A stretch of 64,000 nt of DNA from Breoghania sp963678585 (GCA_963678585.2 CAXXGA010000002.1:1674001-1738000), one strand, 5' to 3'. Shown: positions 50,448 to 61,709, counted from the stretch's first letter. Numbers and translations are program-made. The notes: generated from the letters alone by a model not told the origin.

Positions 50448-52880
50448 CTAGTGGGCAGTCAGACCGGACGCGTCATCCTCGGCGACGGCCTTGGCGGCGG
50501 CGGCCTTGCGGTCCGCCTCGTCCGCATCCCATTCAATCGGTTCCGGGACGCGCACCAGAGCGTGCTCGAGCACTTCGCTCATCTGCGAAACCGGGATGAT
50601 TTCCATCCCGCTCTTCACGTTCTCCGGGATATCCGCCAGATCCTTGGCGTTCTCCTCCGGAATGAGCACGCGCTTGATACCGCCGCGCAGCGCCGCAAGG
50701 AGCTTCTCCTTGAGGCCGCCAATCGGCAGAACGCGACCGCGCAGCGTGATCTCGCCCGTCATCGCCACGTCCTTGCGCACGGGAATGCCGGTCATGATCG
50801 ACACGACCGCCGTACCCATGGCGATGCCGGCGGACGGACCGTCCTTCGGCGTTGCACCTTCCGGCACGTGCACGTGGATGTCGCGCTTGTCGAACAGAGG
50901 CGGCTCGATGCCATACTCCACCGCCCGCGAGCGCACATAGGATGCAGCCGCGGAAATGGATTCCTTCATCACGTCGCGCAGGTTGCCCGTCACCGTCATC
51001 TTGCCCTTGCCCGGCATCATGACGCCTTCGATGGTCAGCAGTTCGCCGCCCACTTCCGTCCAGGCAAGACCGGTCACGACACCGACCTGATCCTCGCGCT
51101 CCGCCTCGCCGTAGCGATAACGCGGCACGCCCAGGAAGTCCTCAAGGTTGTCGTCGGTAACGCGGATCTCGGTCTTCTTGTCCATGATCAGCGACTTGAC
51201 CGCCTTGCGCGACACCGTGGAAAGCTCGCGCTCGAGGTTACGAACGCCCGCCTCGCGGGTGTAACGGCGGATCAGGGTGCGCAACGCCTCGTCGGTGATC
51301 TCGAACTCGCCCTTCTTCAGGCCGTGGTTCTTCTCCGACTTCGGCAACAGGTGACGGCGCGCGATCTCGACCTTCTCATCCTCGGTGTAACCGGCGATGC
51401 GAATGATCTCCATACGGTCCATCAGCGGGCCCGGAATGTTCAGCGTGTTGGCCGTGGTCACGAACATCACGTTGGACAGGTCGTACTCAACCTCAAGGTA
51501 GTGATCCATGAAGGTGGAGTTCTGTTCCGGATCCAGCACCTCAAGCAGCGCCGAGGACGGGTCGCCGCGGAAATCCATGCCCATCTTGTCGATCTCGTCG
51601 AGAAGGAACAGCGGGTTGGACTTCTTCGCCTTGCGCATCGACTGGATGACCTTGCCGGGCATCGAGCCGATATAGGTGCGCCGGTGACCGCGGATTTCCG
51701 CCTCGTCGCGCACGCCGCCGAGCGACACACGCACGAATTCGCGACCCGTGGCCTTGGCGATGGACTGGCCGAGCGAGGTCTTGCCGACGCCCGGAGGGCC
51801 GACAAGGCACAGGATCGGGCCCTTCAACTTGTTGGCGCGCTGCTGCACCGCGAGGTACTCGACAATGCGCTCCTTGACCTTCTCAAGGCCGTAGTGCTCC
51901 GCGTCGAGCAGCTTCTCGGCATAGGACAGATCGTTCTTCACGCGGGACTTCTTGCCCCACGGAATGGAAAGCATCCAGTCCAGATAGTTGCGCACGACGG
52001 TCGCTTCCGCCGACATCGGGCTCATCTGGCGCAGCTTCTTCATTTCGGCCTGCGCCTTTTCGCGGGCCTCCTTGGAGAGCTTGGTCTTCTCGATCTTGTC
52101 TTCCAGCTCGGCCAGCTCGTCACGGCCTTCCTCGCCGTCGCCCAGCTCCTTCTGGATCGCCTTCATCTGCTCATTCAGATAGTACTCGCGCTGGGTCTTC
52201 TCCATCTGGCGCTTGACGCGCGAGCGGATGCGCTTTTCCACCTGCAGAACGGAGATCTCGCTCTCCATCAGCGACAGCACCCGCTCCAGCCTCTCCGGCA
52301 CGGAGGTGATGGCGAGAATAGCCTGCTTCTCCGGAATCTTGATCGCAAGATGCGAGGCGATCGTGTCCGCGAGCTTGGCGTAATCCTCGATCTGGGTGGC
52401 CGCGCCGATGACATCGGGCGAAACCTTCTTGTTCAGCTTGACGTAGTTTTCGAACTCGCTGACCACCGAACGGGCCAGCGCCTCCACCTCCACGGCCTCG
52501 CCGAGATCTTCCGACAAGACATCCGCGCTCGCCTCATAGAGGTCGGAGCGGTCGGTAAACGAGGTAATATGGGCGCGTCCACCGCCTTCCACGAGCACCT
52601 TCACGGTGCCGTCCGGCAGCTTCAGGAGCTGCAACACGGTGGCAAGCGTGCCGATCTCATAGATCTGCGAGGGTTCCGGATCGTCGTCGGAAGCGTTCTT
52701 CTGGGTGGCAAGCAGGATCTGCTTGTCCGCCCGCATCACCTCCTCCAGCGCACGGATGGACTTCTCCCGCCCAACGAAGAGCGGCACGATCATGTGCGGA
52801 AAGACGACGATGTCCCGGAGCGGCAGAACTGGGTAGACGTTCGTGCCGGCACCTCCCGCCCGCGTTTCGAGGTCGTTCAT
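50448..52880 (-). CDS. lon: ATP-dependent protease Lon
   Basis: 810 aa, full length. The N-terminal substrate domain starts VYPVLPLRDIVVFPHMIVPL. The AAA+ module has Walker A GPPGVGKTSLGQSIA and Walker B NPLFLLDEIDKMG. The C-terminal Ser-Lys protease has the catalytic serine in PKDGPSAGIAMGTA. It degrades misfolded and short-lived regulatory proteins (in alphaproteobacteria also cell-cycle regulators) in the cytoplasm. It is part of the conserved tig-clpP-clpX-lon-hupB order, each gene with its own gap of 280-440 bp. Confidence 0.98.
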   Translation of the reverse strand: MNDLETRAGGAGTNVYPVLPLRDIVVFPHMIVPLFVGREKSIRALEEVMRADKQILLATQKNASDDDPEPSQIYEIGTLATVLQLLKLPDGTVKVLVEGGGRAHITSFTDRSDLYEASADVLSEDLGEAVEVEALARSVVSEFENYVKLNKKVSPDVIGAATQIEDYAKLADTIASHLAIKIPEKQAILAITSVPERLERVLSLMESEISVLQVEKRIRSRVKRQMEKTQREYYLNEQMKAIQKELGDGEEGRDELAELEDKIEKTKLSKEAREKAQAEMKKLRQMSPMSAEATVVRNYLDWMLSIPWGKKSRVKNDLSYAEKLLDAEHYGLEKVKERIVEYLAVQQRANKLKGPILCLVGPPGVGKTSLGQSIAKATGREFVRVSLGGVRDEAEIRGHRRTYIGSMPGKVIQSMRKAKKSNPLFLLDEIDKMGMDFRGDPSSALLEVLDPEQNSTFMDHYLEVEYDLSNVMFVTTANTLNIPGPLMDRMEIIRIAGYTEDEKVEIARRHLLPKSEKNHGLKKGEFEITDEALRTLIRRYTREAGVRNLERELSTVSRKAVKSLIMDKKTEIRVTDDNLEDFLGVPRYRYGEAEREDQVGVVTGLAWTEVGGELLTIEGVMMPGKGKMTVTGNLRDVMKESISAAASYVRSRAVEYGIEPPLFDKRDIHVHVPEGATPKDGPSAGIAMGTAVVSIMTGIPVRKDVAMTGEITLRGRVLPIGGLKEKLLAALRGGIKRVLIPEENAKDLADIPENVKSGMEIIPVSQMSEVLEHALVRVPEPIEWDADEADRKAAAAKAVAEDDASGLTAH

Positions 52881-53204
52881 TTCTTGTCCTCTCTATCGGT
52901 GTCCCGGCACAGGCAGGAATGCGTGGGGACACGTCTTGCGGCAACCGAACCGAACCCGCCCTCCCGCCGAAGCAGAAGAACGAAACGACAGCCATTTCGC
53001 ACTGTCGGATAATGCCGGAACGGATTTCTTCAAGCCAACCGCAACAGCCCCTTTCAAAGGCAGCCGTCGCAATCCCTGGCCGCTGGCTCAGTCATTAGGT
53101 GGCGAGCCGGGGGGGAGGTGTCAAGGCTGGGACGCCTCCCTCCCCCGTAAAGAATTTGAACAGCCTGTTCACAGCTGTGAATACAGGCGGGATGGATCCC
53201 GCAA
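52881..53204. other. Intergenic region between clpX and lon with a perfect palindrome
   Basis: 324 bp. TTCACAGCTGTGAA at 53168-53181 is a perfect 14-bp palindrome, extended by CCTGT/ACAGG outside. It lies 24 bp after the clpX stop and about 290 bp before lon. It could be an RNA hairpin at the end of clpX or an operator of lon. No T run follows it. Confidence 0.5.
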
Positions 53205-54470
<1,266 letters not shown>

Positions 54471-54754
54471 TCGATCAACCCCGCATCGTTCGGAAGCATC
54501 TTGCCTCCGCTTGAATCAGCACGGCATTGCGGCACCTTTGTGCCGACAGCCCCAGGCCGATTGACTTAAACCTTTTTCAGACCCCCCGGAGCACCCCGTT
54601 TCGCGATGCGGCGCTCCAACGAATCCAACCATGCTTCCATCCGAAAAATCAATATTCGCTTAAACCGGCCGGATTGCATCCAATCCGGCGCGCTGCAACG
54701 ACCATCGATCCTTCACCGGCGAACCGGGCTCGTGGCCCGCTCCGCCGAGCGATT

Positions 54755-55390
54755 TCAGCCTTCATCCTCATCGGCGAGCGACGTGCGGTCGGCGATGACC
54801 TTGTCGATGATGCCGAAATCCTTGGCCATGTCGGCCGTCATGAAGTTGTCGCGCTCCAGCGCCTCTTCAATGGCGGCAAGCTCACGACCCGTGTGCTTGA
54901 CGTAGATCTCGTTCAGGCGACGCTTCAGGCTGATGATCTCCTGCGCATGCAGGATGATGTCGGACGCCTGACCGCGGAACCCGCCGGAGGGCTGATGCAC
55001 CATCACGCGCGCATTCGGCAGCGCATAGCGCGAACCGGGTGCGCCCGCCGCCAGCAGCAGAGAGCCCATGGAGGCCGCCTGGCCGATGCACAGCGTGGAG
55101 ATCTCCGGACGCACGAACTGCATCGTGTCGTAGATCGCCAGACCCGCGGTCACGAGACCGCCGGGCGAATTGATGTAGATGGCGATTTCCTTGGTCGGGT
55201 TTTCCGCCTCAAGGAACAGCAGCTGGGCGCAAACCAGCGTCGCCATGTGATCTTCAACGCCGCCCGTGATGAAGATGATGCGTTCCTTCAGCAGGCGGGA
55301 GAAAATGTCATACGAGCGTTCGCCGCGATTGGTCTGTTCCACGACCATCGGAACCAGCGTGCTCATGTAGAAATCGACGGGATCTTTCAT
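54755..55390 (-). CDS. clpP: ATP-dependent Clp protease proteolytic subunit ClpP
   Basis: 211 aa. The catalytic triad is Ser107 in GQAASMGSLLL, His132 in VMVHQPSGGF and an aspartate near residue 181 in MAKDFGIID. It forms the double heptameric chamber fed by ClpX or ClpA. The N-terminal processing segment is short. It lies between tig (402 bp upstream) and clpX. Confidence 0.98.
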   Translation of the reverse strand: MKDPVDFYMSTLVPMVVEQTNRGERSYDIFSRLLKERIIFITGGVEDHMATLVCAQLLFLEAENPTKEIAIYINSPGGLVTAGLAIYDTMQFVRPEISTLCIGQAASMGSLLLAAGAPGSRYALPNARVMVHQPSGGFRGQASDIILHAQEIISLKRRLNEIYVKHTGRELAAIEEALERDNFMTADMAKDFGIIDKVIADRTSLADEDEG

Positions 55391-55792
55391 GTGTGGTCCA
55401 TCACTCGGCGCTTCTCACGAGCGCTCCAAATTTCGGTCTGCTGCGCCACGCAAAGAAACCTCACGAGTCGCAGCAGGGCATCCAATACATAGGGGATGAT
55501 GCCGCGCCCCGAAAGAGTCGATCATCCCCACGGGTCAGGCCAGACGCGAAGATAGCCCCTTATCCTTAACGAAGCGCGCACCGGAAAGAACAGGCCCGCT
55601 CACCGCAGAAAGCCGCCGCCGCCCCTCAGGCACAGGAAGCTCAAATAGGATTTCGCTTCGCCGGATCAAGGATTTCGCCGTCAGGAAATGCCCTCCCCCG
55701 ACAGACGAATGCCCCGCCCGTCGATCTGACAGGCGGGGCACGAACCGTCCGGACGTCCCCGTTTTTCAGGAACTGTCCACATTGGGGAAAGA
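55391..55792. other. Intergenic region between tig and clpP
   Basis: 402 bp. GCCCCGCC...GGCGGGGC (55711-55739) is a stable hairpin about 55 bp after the tig stop, probably its transcription end although the T tail is weak. A 68-codon open frame on the minus strand lacks support. Confidence 0.55.
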
Positions 55793-57157
55793 TCAGGCCT
55801 TGGCGGCCTCATCCTCTTCCTCGTCTGCCTTCAGCAGGTCTTCCTTGGTCACAATCTTGTCAGTGACCTTGGCCAGCTCCAGCAGATAATCGACGACCTT
55901 GTCCTCGTAGATCGGGGCGCGCAGGCCGGCCAGCGCGGCCGGGTTCTTCTGGAAGTATTCGAAGACCTGCTGCTCCTGACCCGGATACTGACGCACCTGC
56001 TCGTACATGGCGCGCTGCAGCTCCTCGTCGGAGACCTGGATCTCGTTGGTCTCGCCGATCTCGGAGAGGACCAGACCCAGACGCACGCGGCGCTGGGCGA
56101 TCTTCATGTAGTCGGCCTTGGTGGCTTCCTCGTCGGCGCCTTCGTCCTCGAAGGACTTGCCGGCGCGCTCCATGTCGGCCTGCACCTGACGCCAGATGTT
56201 GTCGAACTCGTTATCCACGAGTTTTTCCGGCAGCGGGAAGTCGTAGCGCTCGTCCAGTTTGTCGAGAAGCTGACGCTTGACCTTCGTGCGTGTCGCCTGA
56301 CCGAACTGGTTCTCGATCTGGCCGCGGACGATTTCCTTCAGCTTGTCGAGAGACTCAAGGCCAAGCCCCTTGGCGAACTCGTCATCGACCACCAGCTCGC
56401 CCGGAGCTTCGATGTCCTTCACGGTGACGTCGAAGGTAGCTTCCTTGCCGGCGAGGAAATCGGCCTGATAGTCCTCGGGGAAGCTCACGGTGACGACAGT
56501 CTCGTCACCCTTCTTCACGCCCACGAGCTGCTCTTCGAAGCCGGGGATGAAACGGCCGGAGCCGAGCACGAGTTGACCGTTCTCGTCGGCGCCGCCGTCA
56601 AACGGCTCGCCGTCGATCTTGCCCACGTAGGACATAGTCACGCGATCGCCGTTCTCCGCCTTCACGGACTTGCCTTCCTTGGGCGAGAACGCACGGTTGG
56701 ATTCGGCGATCTGCTCGACCTGCTCCATCACCCCCTCGTCGGAGATCTCGACGATCGGACGCTCGATCTCGATGTCGTCGAACGCGCCAACCTCGAAAGC
56801 CGGCAGCACTTCGTAGGACATCGTGTAGGAGAGATCGATCTCACCCGCGAGCACCTTCTCCGCATCGTCGTCGGGAAGGTCGATCTCGGGCTGAAGCGCG
56901 GGGCGCTCCTTGCGCTCGTCCACAACCTTGGTCGTGGTCTCGTTGAGCATGTTGGAAACGATCTCGGCCATCGCCTGGCGCCCGTAGAGCCGCTTCAGAT
57001 GAGCGGTCGGGACCTTGCCGGGGCGGAAACCTTTGATACGGACCTTGTGCTTCAGATCCTCAAGATAAGTGTCCAGCCGACCAGCGATTTCATCGGCCGG
57101 GATGACGACCTTGAGCTCCCGCTTCAGCCCGTCCGACAGGGTTTCGGTTACCTGCAT
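55793..57157 (-). CDS. tig: Trigger factor (ribosome-associated chaperone and prolyl isomerase)
   Basis: 454 aa from the ATG at 57157 (MQVTETLSDGLKRELKVVIP). The ribosome-docking signature is GFRPGKVPTAHLKRLYG. The FKBP-like domain follows (GDRVTMSYVGKIDGEPFDGG) and the C-terminal part is helical with an acidic tail (KADEEEDEAAKA). It binds nascent chains at the ribosome exit. The upstream frame extension overlaps tRNA-Leu and was rejected. First in the tig-clpP-clpX-lon series. Confidence 0.97.
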   Translation of the reverse strand: MQVTETLSDGLKRELKVVIPADEIAGRLDTYLEDLKHKVRIKGFRPGKVPTAHLKRLYGRQAMAEIVSNMLNETTTKVVDERKERPALQPEIDLPDDDAEKVLAGEIDLSYTMSYEVLPAFEVGAFDDIEIERPIVEISDEGVMEQVEQIAESNRAFSPKEGKSVKAENGDRVTMSYVGKIDGEPFDGGADENGQLVLGSGRFIPGFEEQLVGVKKGDETVVTVSFPEDYQADFLAGKEATFDVTVKDIEAPGELVVDDEFAKGLGLESLDKLKEIVRGQIENQFGQATRTKVKRQLLDKLDERYDFPLPEKLVDNEFDNIWRQVQADMERAGKSFEDEGADEEATKADYMKIAQRRVRLGLVLSEIGETNEIQVSDEELQRAMYEQVRQYPGQEQQVFEYFQKNPAALAGLRAPIYEDKVVDYLLELAKVTDKIVTKEDLLKADEEEDEAAKA

Positions 57158-57392
57158 GGTTGTATTCTTCGTCCTCGATCTGGAACACCGCACTTGCGGC
57201 GTTCGTAGAGATGACCGTTCGATAAACGGGCAAAGGCCTTCAACTGGCAAAGGGCCTTCAACTATGTGCCGACCTTGCGCCGAACAAATCGGCCAAAGGG
57301 CGATATTGTCTTTCCGTGCGGACCGCATATCTGCCGGGCGAATCCCGGGCCAAATACGGATCGACCTGCACGGAACGACCGAAATCGGGCCA

Positions 57393-57476
57393 TGGTGCGG
57401 CTGGAGGGACTCGAACCCCCACGTCAGGGACACTTGGACCTAAACCAAGCGCGTCTACCAATTCCGCCACAGCCGC
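57393..57476 (-). tRNA. tRNA-Leu(UAG)
   Basis: 84 nt with encoded CCA. The acceptor GCGGCTG pairs with CAGCCGC; the anticodon stem CTTGG-TTTAGGT-CCAAG gives UAG; the variable arm is long (class II), and the T arm GGGGGTTCGAGTCCCTC fits. It sits between nnr and tig. Confidence 0.96.
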
Positions 57477-57513
57477 ATCGGCGGCGACGTACTCCCATAC
57501 AAGAGCGGTGAAG

Positions 57514-59064
57514 TCAATTGTCCTTCGACGTGCTGTCACAATCGGCGGCAAGCCGCGCAATCACTGGCTTCAGGCTCGGCGCCAGATCTTCCGCAATCAG
57601 ACCCGCCCCCGCGACCCTGCCCGCCTCGCCGTGACACCACGCTCCCATGGCCGCCGCATCGAATCCGCTCAAGCCTTGCGCAAGCAGCCCGCCGATGATT
57701 CCGGCCAGCACGTCGCCCGACCCCGCGCTCGCCAGCCAGGCGACCGCATTGTTGCAGATCGCCGCCCGTCCGTCCGGCCCCGCAATGACCGTATCGGGCC
57801 CCTTCAAAAGCACCGTCGCCCCGCTGATCCGCGCTGCTTCCCGCGCGCGCTGCACGCGCGAAACATTCTCATCCGAAAGATCGGGAAAGAGCCGGACGAA
57901 CTCCCCCTCATGGGGCGTCAGGACCGCGTCCCGGCACGCGCTGGCGCCGACCGCGTCGAACAGGCCTTGAGGATCTTCCGCGAAACTCGTCAGCGCATCG
58001 GCGTCCAGAACGACGGCGCGCTGCGGATTTTCTCCCGCCAGAACCGCCAGCACGACCGAGCGCATCGCCTCGCCCACGCCGAACCCCGGACCGGCGACCA
58101 CCGCATTGAGACGCGCATCCGCCAGCAGGGCCGAAAACCCGGCCGCATCATCGACCGGCCGGATCATCACCGCCGTCAGATGCGCCGCATTCACCCCCAC
58201 CGCCTGCGACGGCGAGGCGAGCGTGACGAGCCCCGCGCCTATGCGCAAGGCGGCGCCTGCGGACAGCCGCGCCGCCCCCGTGGCATGGACGGGACCACCT
58301 GCGACCACCGCGTGCCCGCGCGTATATTTGTGATCCTGCACTCCCGGCGCACGCCATGCGGCACGCCACAGATCCGGCTCGTTGAGATGAAGCCCCGGCG
58401 CTTCGCCAACCACCTCATCGACGATCCGGTCGGGAATACCGATATCCACAACGCGAACCTCGCCGCACAGTCCACACCCGGGATAAAGCAGATGCCCCGG
58501 CTTCAGACGACAGAACGTGACGGTAAAATCCGCCTCGACCGCCACGCCGCCCTCGGCGTTTGCGAGAATCGCGCCGGTGTCGCCGGAGACACCGCTGGGC
58601 AGATCCACGGCCACGACACGCGCGCCCTGACGTCTGCGTGCATTGACCGCCTCCGCCAGCTCGCGCGCCGCCCCCTCGAGCGGACGGTCGAGCCCGGCAC
58701 CGAATAGCGCATCCACGATGACATCCGCGTCCGCCACCAGCGCCGCCTCGGCGGAGACCGCCTCACCGGACATCCCTTCGAAAGCCAGCAGGGCATCGCC
58801 CTTCAGCCGATCCGGCGCGCCCAACAACCCCACGACGACCTGGTAGCCCCGCTCCTCAAGGAGCCGCGCAATCACAAAACCGTCGCCGCCATTGTTGCCC
58901 GGCCCCGCCAGCACAAGGATACGCACCTCCGGCCCGTACTCCGCGCAGATCTCGTCGGCAACACCGCCGCCGGCCGCCTCCATCAGATCGATTCCCGGCG
59001 TCCCTCCCGCGATCGTTCGCCGGTCGGCCTCGCCCACCTGCGCCACACTCAGGACATGCTGCAT
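57514..59064 (-). CDS. nnr: Bifunctional NAD(P)H-hydrate epimerase / ADP-dependent NAD(P)H-hydrate dehydratase
   Basis: 516 aa from the ATG at 59064, preceded by GGAGGGG. The N-terminal YjeF epimerase domain (about 1-215) has LVLAGPGNNGGDGFVIARLL. The C-terminal ribokinase-like dehydratase (about 225-505) has VAGPGFGVGEAMRS, VLTPHEGEFVRLFPD and the ATP/ADP motif WLASAGSGDVLAGIIGGLLA. It repairs hydrated NADH/NADPH. A longer frame upstream was rejected for lack of a start signal. It is divergent from glnB, a common alphaproteobacterial arrangement. Confidence 0.95.
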   Translation of the reverse strand: MQHVLSVAQVGEADRRTIAGGTPGIDLMEAAGGGVADEICAEYGPEVRILVLAGPGNNGGDGFVIARLLEERGYQVVVGLLGAPDRLKGDALLAFEGMSGEAVSAEAALVADADVIVDALFGAGLDRPLEGAARELAEAVNARRRQGARVVAVDLPSGVSGDTGAILANAEGGVAVEADFTVTFCRLKPGHLLYPGCGLCGEVRVVDIGIPDRIVDEVVGEAPGLHLNEPDLWRAAWRAPGVQDHKYTRGHAVVAGGPVHATGAARLSAGAALRIGAGLVTLASPSQAVGVNAAHLTAVMIRPVDDAAGFSALLADARLNAVVAGPGFGVGEAMRSVVLAVLAGENPQRAVVLDADALTSFAEDPQGLFDAVGASACRDAVLTPHEGEFVRLFPDLSDENVSRVQRAREAARISGATVLLKGPDTVIAGPDGRAAICNNAVAWLASAGSGDVLAGIIGGLLAQGLSGFDAAAMGAWCHGEAGRVAGAGLIAEDLAPSLKPVIARLAADCDSTSKDN

Positions 59065-59470
59065 CGCAAACGCCCCTCCTGCCCATTCCTTGTTCGTCGG
59101 GTGCCTATTTGATCGTATCATACGGTCTTGCACAATTTCCCCTGCCTCGCGCAGCGTCGTTTTTGTGTGGCAAAGCGGAGCAAGACCGGCCACTTAAATG
59201 GCAATTTGACTCCCCATGCGATCTCGACGAGGCGGAAAACACGCTATTATGCCGACATATTAGGCATTCGCACACTTTTGCGCCATACTTCCCATTCCAA
59301 GCGCGACAAGCACGGGCACTCGTTGCTCGAAAATCAGGCGAATTCGGCGCGGTTCGGATTTTGAAAACAGCGACTGGCGCGTTGGCACGAACCATGCTTT
59401 CGTACACCATCGAAGGGATGGGCCGGACTGTTTCTGCGCCCGCACAGCATGACCCGGAGAAAGGGAGGCG
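59065..59470. other. Divergent promoter region nnr / glnB
   Basis: 406 bp. It contains the sigma-54-type promoter at 59383-59398 for glnB-glnA and presumably the nnr promoter. A 121-codon frame across it has no protein features and is not called. Confidence 0.6.
59383..59398 (+). promoter_or_regulatory. Sigma-54 (RpoN) promoter of glnB-glnA
   Basis: TGGCACGAACCATGCT matches the -24/-12 consensus TGGCACG-N4-TTGCW with one mismatch and correct GG/GC spacing. It lies 73 bp before the glnB ATG. NtrC-dependent activation under nitrogen limitation is expected, as at glnB promoters of rhizobia. Confidence 0.85.
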
Positions 59471-59809
59471 ATGAAGAAGATCGAAGCGATCATCAAACCC
59501 TTTAAGCTAGACGAAGTGAAGGAGGCGCTGCAGGAAGTCGGTCTGCAGGGCATCACAGTCACCGAGGCCAAGGGCTTTGGTCGGCAGAAGGGCCACACCG
59601 AGCTCTATCGCGGAGCTGAATACGTGGTCGACTTCCTGCCGAAGGTTAAAGTGGAAATCGTCCTGACGGACGATCTGGTGGAGAAGGCCGTGGAGGCCAT
59701 TCGCACTTCCGCTCAGACTGGCCGGATCGGTGACGGCAAGATTTTTGTTCTCAACATTGAAGATGCGGTCCGCATCCGCACCGGCGAGACAGGAAACGAC
59801 GCTATCTGA
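59471..59809 (+). CDS. glnB: Nitrogen regulatory protein PII
   Basis: 112 aa, the exact family length. The uridylylated Tyr51 is in LYRGAEYVVDFLP at the T-loop tip, and the nucleotide motifs TVTEAKGFGRQ and TGRIGDGKIFV are present. The trimer senses 2-oxoglutarate, ATP/ADP and (by uridylylation) glutamine, and controls GlnE, NtrB and other targets. GAGAAAGGGAGGCG before the ATG is a strong ribosome site. It is followed by glnA after 155 bp. GlnB rather than GlnK is chosen because glnA, not amtB, is adjacent. Confidence 0.97.
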   Translation: MKKIEAIIKPFKLDEVKEALQEVGLQGITVTEAKGFGRQKGHTELYRGAEYVVDFLPKVKVEIVLTDDLVEKAVEAIRTSAQTGRIGDGKIFVLNIEDAVRIRTGETGNDAI

Positions 59810-59964
59810 CCCTTGCCGGCCGATCCCTTCAGGGTCAAAGGCCGCAATTTCGAGTTTACACGTTGCGTCCGAAAGACGCCGGTGTCTCCTTTTTGGAACT
59901 TGAGACCCGGCACGGATGCATCCCTCCACCAAGGCTCCATCCTACGAATTCCAGGAAGGTACAA

Positions 59965-61374
59965 ATGAGCACTGCCAACGACGTCCTCAAGACGATCAAG
60001 GACAAGGACATCAAGTTCCTCGACCTGCGCTTCACCGATCCGCGCGGCAAGATGCAGCACGTCACGATGGACTGCTCGCTCGTCGACGAGGACATGTTCG
60101 CCGAGGGCGTCATGTTCGACGGCTCCTCGATTGCTGGCTGGAAGGCCATCAACGAGTCGGACATGAACCTGATGCTCGATCCGGAATCGGCTCACATCGA
60201 TCCGTTCTTCGCGCAGTCCACCATGGCCATCTTCTGCGACATCCTGGAGCCCGCCTCCGGTGAGGGTTACAACCGCGACCCGCGCATGACCGCCAAGAAG
60301 GCCGAGGCTTACGTCAACCAGCTCGGCATCGGCGACACCGTCTTCGTCGGTCCGGAAGCCGAATTCTTCGTGTTCGACGACGTCCGCTTCGCGGCCGAGC
60401 CGTACAACACTGGCTTCAAGCTCGACAGCCAGGAACTGCCGATGAACATGGATGCCGAGTATGAAGCCGGCAACATGGGTCACCGTCCGCGCACGAAGGG
60501 CGGCTACTTCCCGGTTCCGCCGATCGATCAGGGCCAGGACTACCGTTCCGAGATGCTGACCGTGATGGCCGAAATGGGCATCGAAGTCGAAAAGCACCAC
60601 CACGAAGTGGCGGCTGCCCAGCACGAACTCGGCATGAAGTTCGATACCCTGACCCGTCAGGCCGACAAGATGCAGATCTACAAGTACGCGGTGCACCAGG
60701 TTGCCGCCGCCTACGGCAAGTCTGCCACGTTCATGCCGAAGCCGGTCTTCGGCGACAACGGCACGGGCATGCACGTCCACCAGTCCATCTGGAAGGACGG
60801 CGCTCCGGTCTTCGCCGGCAACCAGTACGCCGACCTGTCGGAAACCTGCCTGTACTACATCGGCGGCATCCTGAAGCACGCCAAGTCGCTCAACGCCTTC
60901 ACCAACCCCTCGACCAACTCCTACAAGCGTCTGGTCCCGGGTTACGAAGCGCCGGTGCTGCTGGCCTACTCCTCGCGCAACCGTTCGGCTTCCTGCCGTA
61001 TCCCGATGGCCTCTTCTCCGAAGGCCAAGCGCGTCGAGGTTCGCTTCCCGGATCCGTCCGCGAACCCGTATCTGGGCTTCTCGGCCATGCTCATGGCCGG
61101 CCTCGACGGCATCAAGAACAAGATCCATCCCGGCGACGCGATGGACAAGAACCTCTACGACCTGCCGCCGGAAGAGCTCAAGGACATCCCGACCGTCTGC
61201 GGCTCGCTGCGTGAAGCCCTTCTGTCCCTCGACGCCGACCGTGAATACCTCAAGGCCGGCGGCGTGTTCGACGACGATCAGATCGATGCCTACATCGAGC
61301 TGAAGATGGAAGAGAACATGCGCTACGAGATGACGCCGCATCCGGTCGAGTTCGACCTGTACTACTCGGTCTGA
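59965..61374 (+). CDS. glnA: Glutamine synthetase type I
   Basis: 469 aa from the ATG at 59965 with CAGGAAGG before it; a frame extension upstream was rejected. MFDGSSIAGWKAINESDM and FVGPEAEFFVFDDV are typical, the ammonia and ATP site is NGTGMHVHQSIWKDG, and NRSASCRIPM is conserved. The adenylylated tyrosine is Tyr398 in NLYDLPPEE, so it is subject to GlnE control. It condenses glutamate and ammonia as a dodecamer. It is co-transcribed with glnB and ends at a perfect terminator. Confidence 0.98.
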   Translation: MSTANDVLKTIKDKDIKFLDLRFTDPRGKMQHVTMDCSLVDEDMFAEGVMFDGSSIAGWKAINESDMNLMLDPESAHIDPFFAQSTMAIFCDILEPASGEGYNRDPRMTAKKAEAYVNQLGIGDTVFVGPEAEFFVFDDVRFAAEPYNTGFKLDSQELPMNMDAEYEAGNMGHRPRTKGGYFPVPPIDQGQDYRSEMLTVMAEMGIEVEKHHHEVAAAQHELGMKFDTLTRQADKMQIYKYAVHQVAAAYGKSATFMPKPVFGDNGTGMHVHQSIWKDGAPVFAGNQYADLSETCLYYIGGILKHAKSLNAFTNPSTNSYKRLVPGYEAPVLLAYSSRNRSASCRIPMASSPKAKRVEVRFPDPSANPYLGFSAMLMAGLDGIKNKIHPGDAMDKNLYDLPPEELKDIPTVCGSLREALLSLDADREYLKAGGVFDDDQIDAYIELKMEENMRYEMTPHPVEFDLYYSV

Positions 61375-61416
61375 TCCAGACCGCCGGATTTGCGCGAATT
61401 CTGCGCAAGCCAAAAG

Positions 61417-61447
61417 AAGGGGCGCCGGTTTCGGCGCCCCTTTTTTT
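61417..61447 (+). terminator. Rho-independent terminator after glnA
   Basis: GGGGCGCCG-GTTT-CGGCGCCCC followed by TTTTTTT, 45 bp after the glnA stop. Confidence 0.96.
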
Positions 61448-61610
61448 CATTCCCGCATGCAGCGAAGACCAGGCCGCAGGTTTTTCTCATCATTTTAGTT
61501 ACGTTATAACATAACATCCAAAACAACCGACGCCGACCGAAGGTTCGTTGCTGCGACCCTTGCGCGAGTTGCAGAGATTTTCTGCGTCACCCTTCCCGTT
61601 CTTCTGAAAA

Positions 61611-61628
61611 CTGTCATGCACCTGTCAC
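61611..61628 (+). promoter_or_regulatory. PHO box (PhoB site) upstream of alkaline phosphatase
   Basis: CTGTCATGCACCTGTCAC is two CTGTCAY repeats with a 4-bp spacer, one base off the consensus CTGTCAT-N4-CTGTCAT. It lies 82 bp before the phoA start, so expression should rise under phosphate limitation. The rest of the 335-bp gap before phoA is AT-rich near 61490-61530 and has no gene. Confidence 0.9.
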
Positions 61629-61709
61629 CCGGCAAATGTAGCGAGGGGTTGCCGACGGTCGGGACGCCCCCGCCGGCCAGACCATGCATCACAATTCGGG
61701 AACTTTCTC

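Noticed and set aside
49605..53012. 1135-codon open frame on the plus strand opposite hupB and lon
   Set aside because: Antisense shadow over two firmly identified genes; composition (H, R, L, D) is typical of such shadows.
59109..59474. 121-codon frame across the glnB promoter
   Set aside because: Runs through the sigma-54 promoter and into the glnB ribosome site; no protein features.
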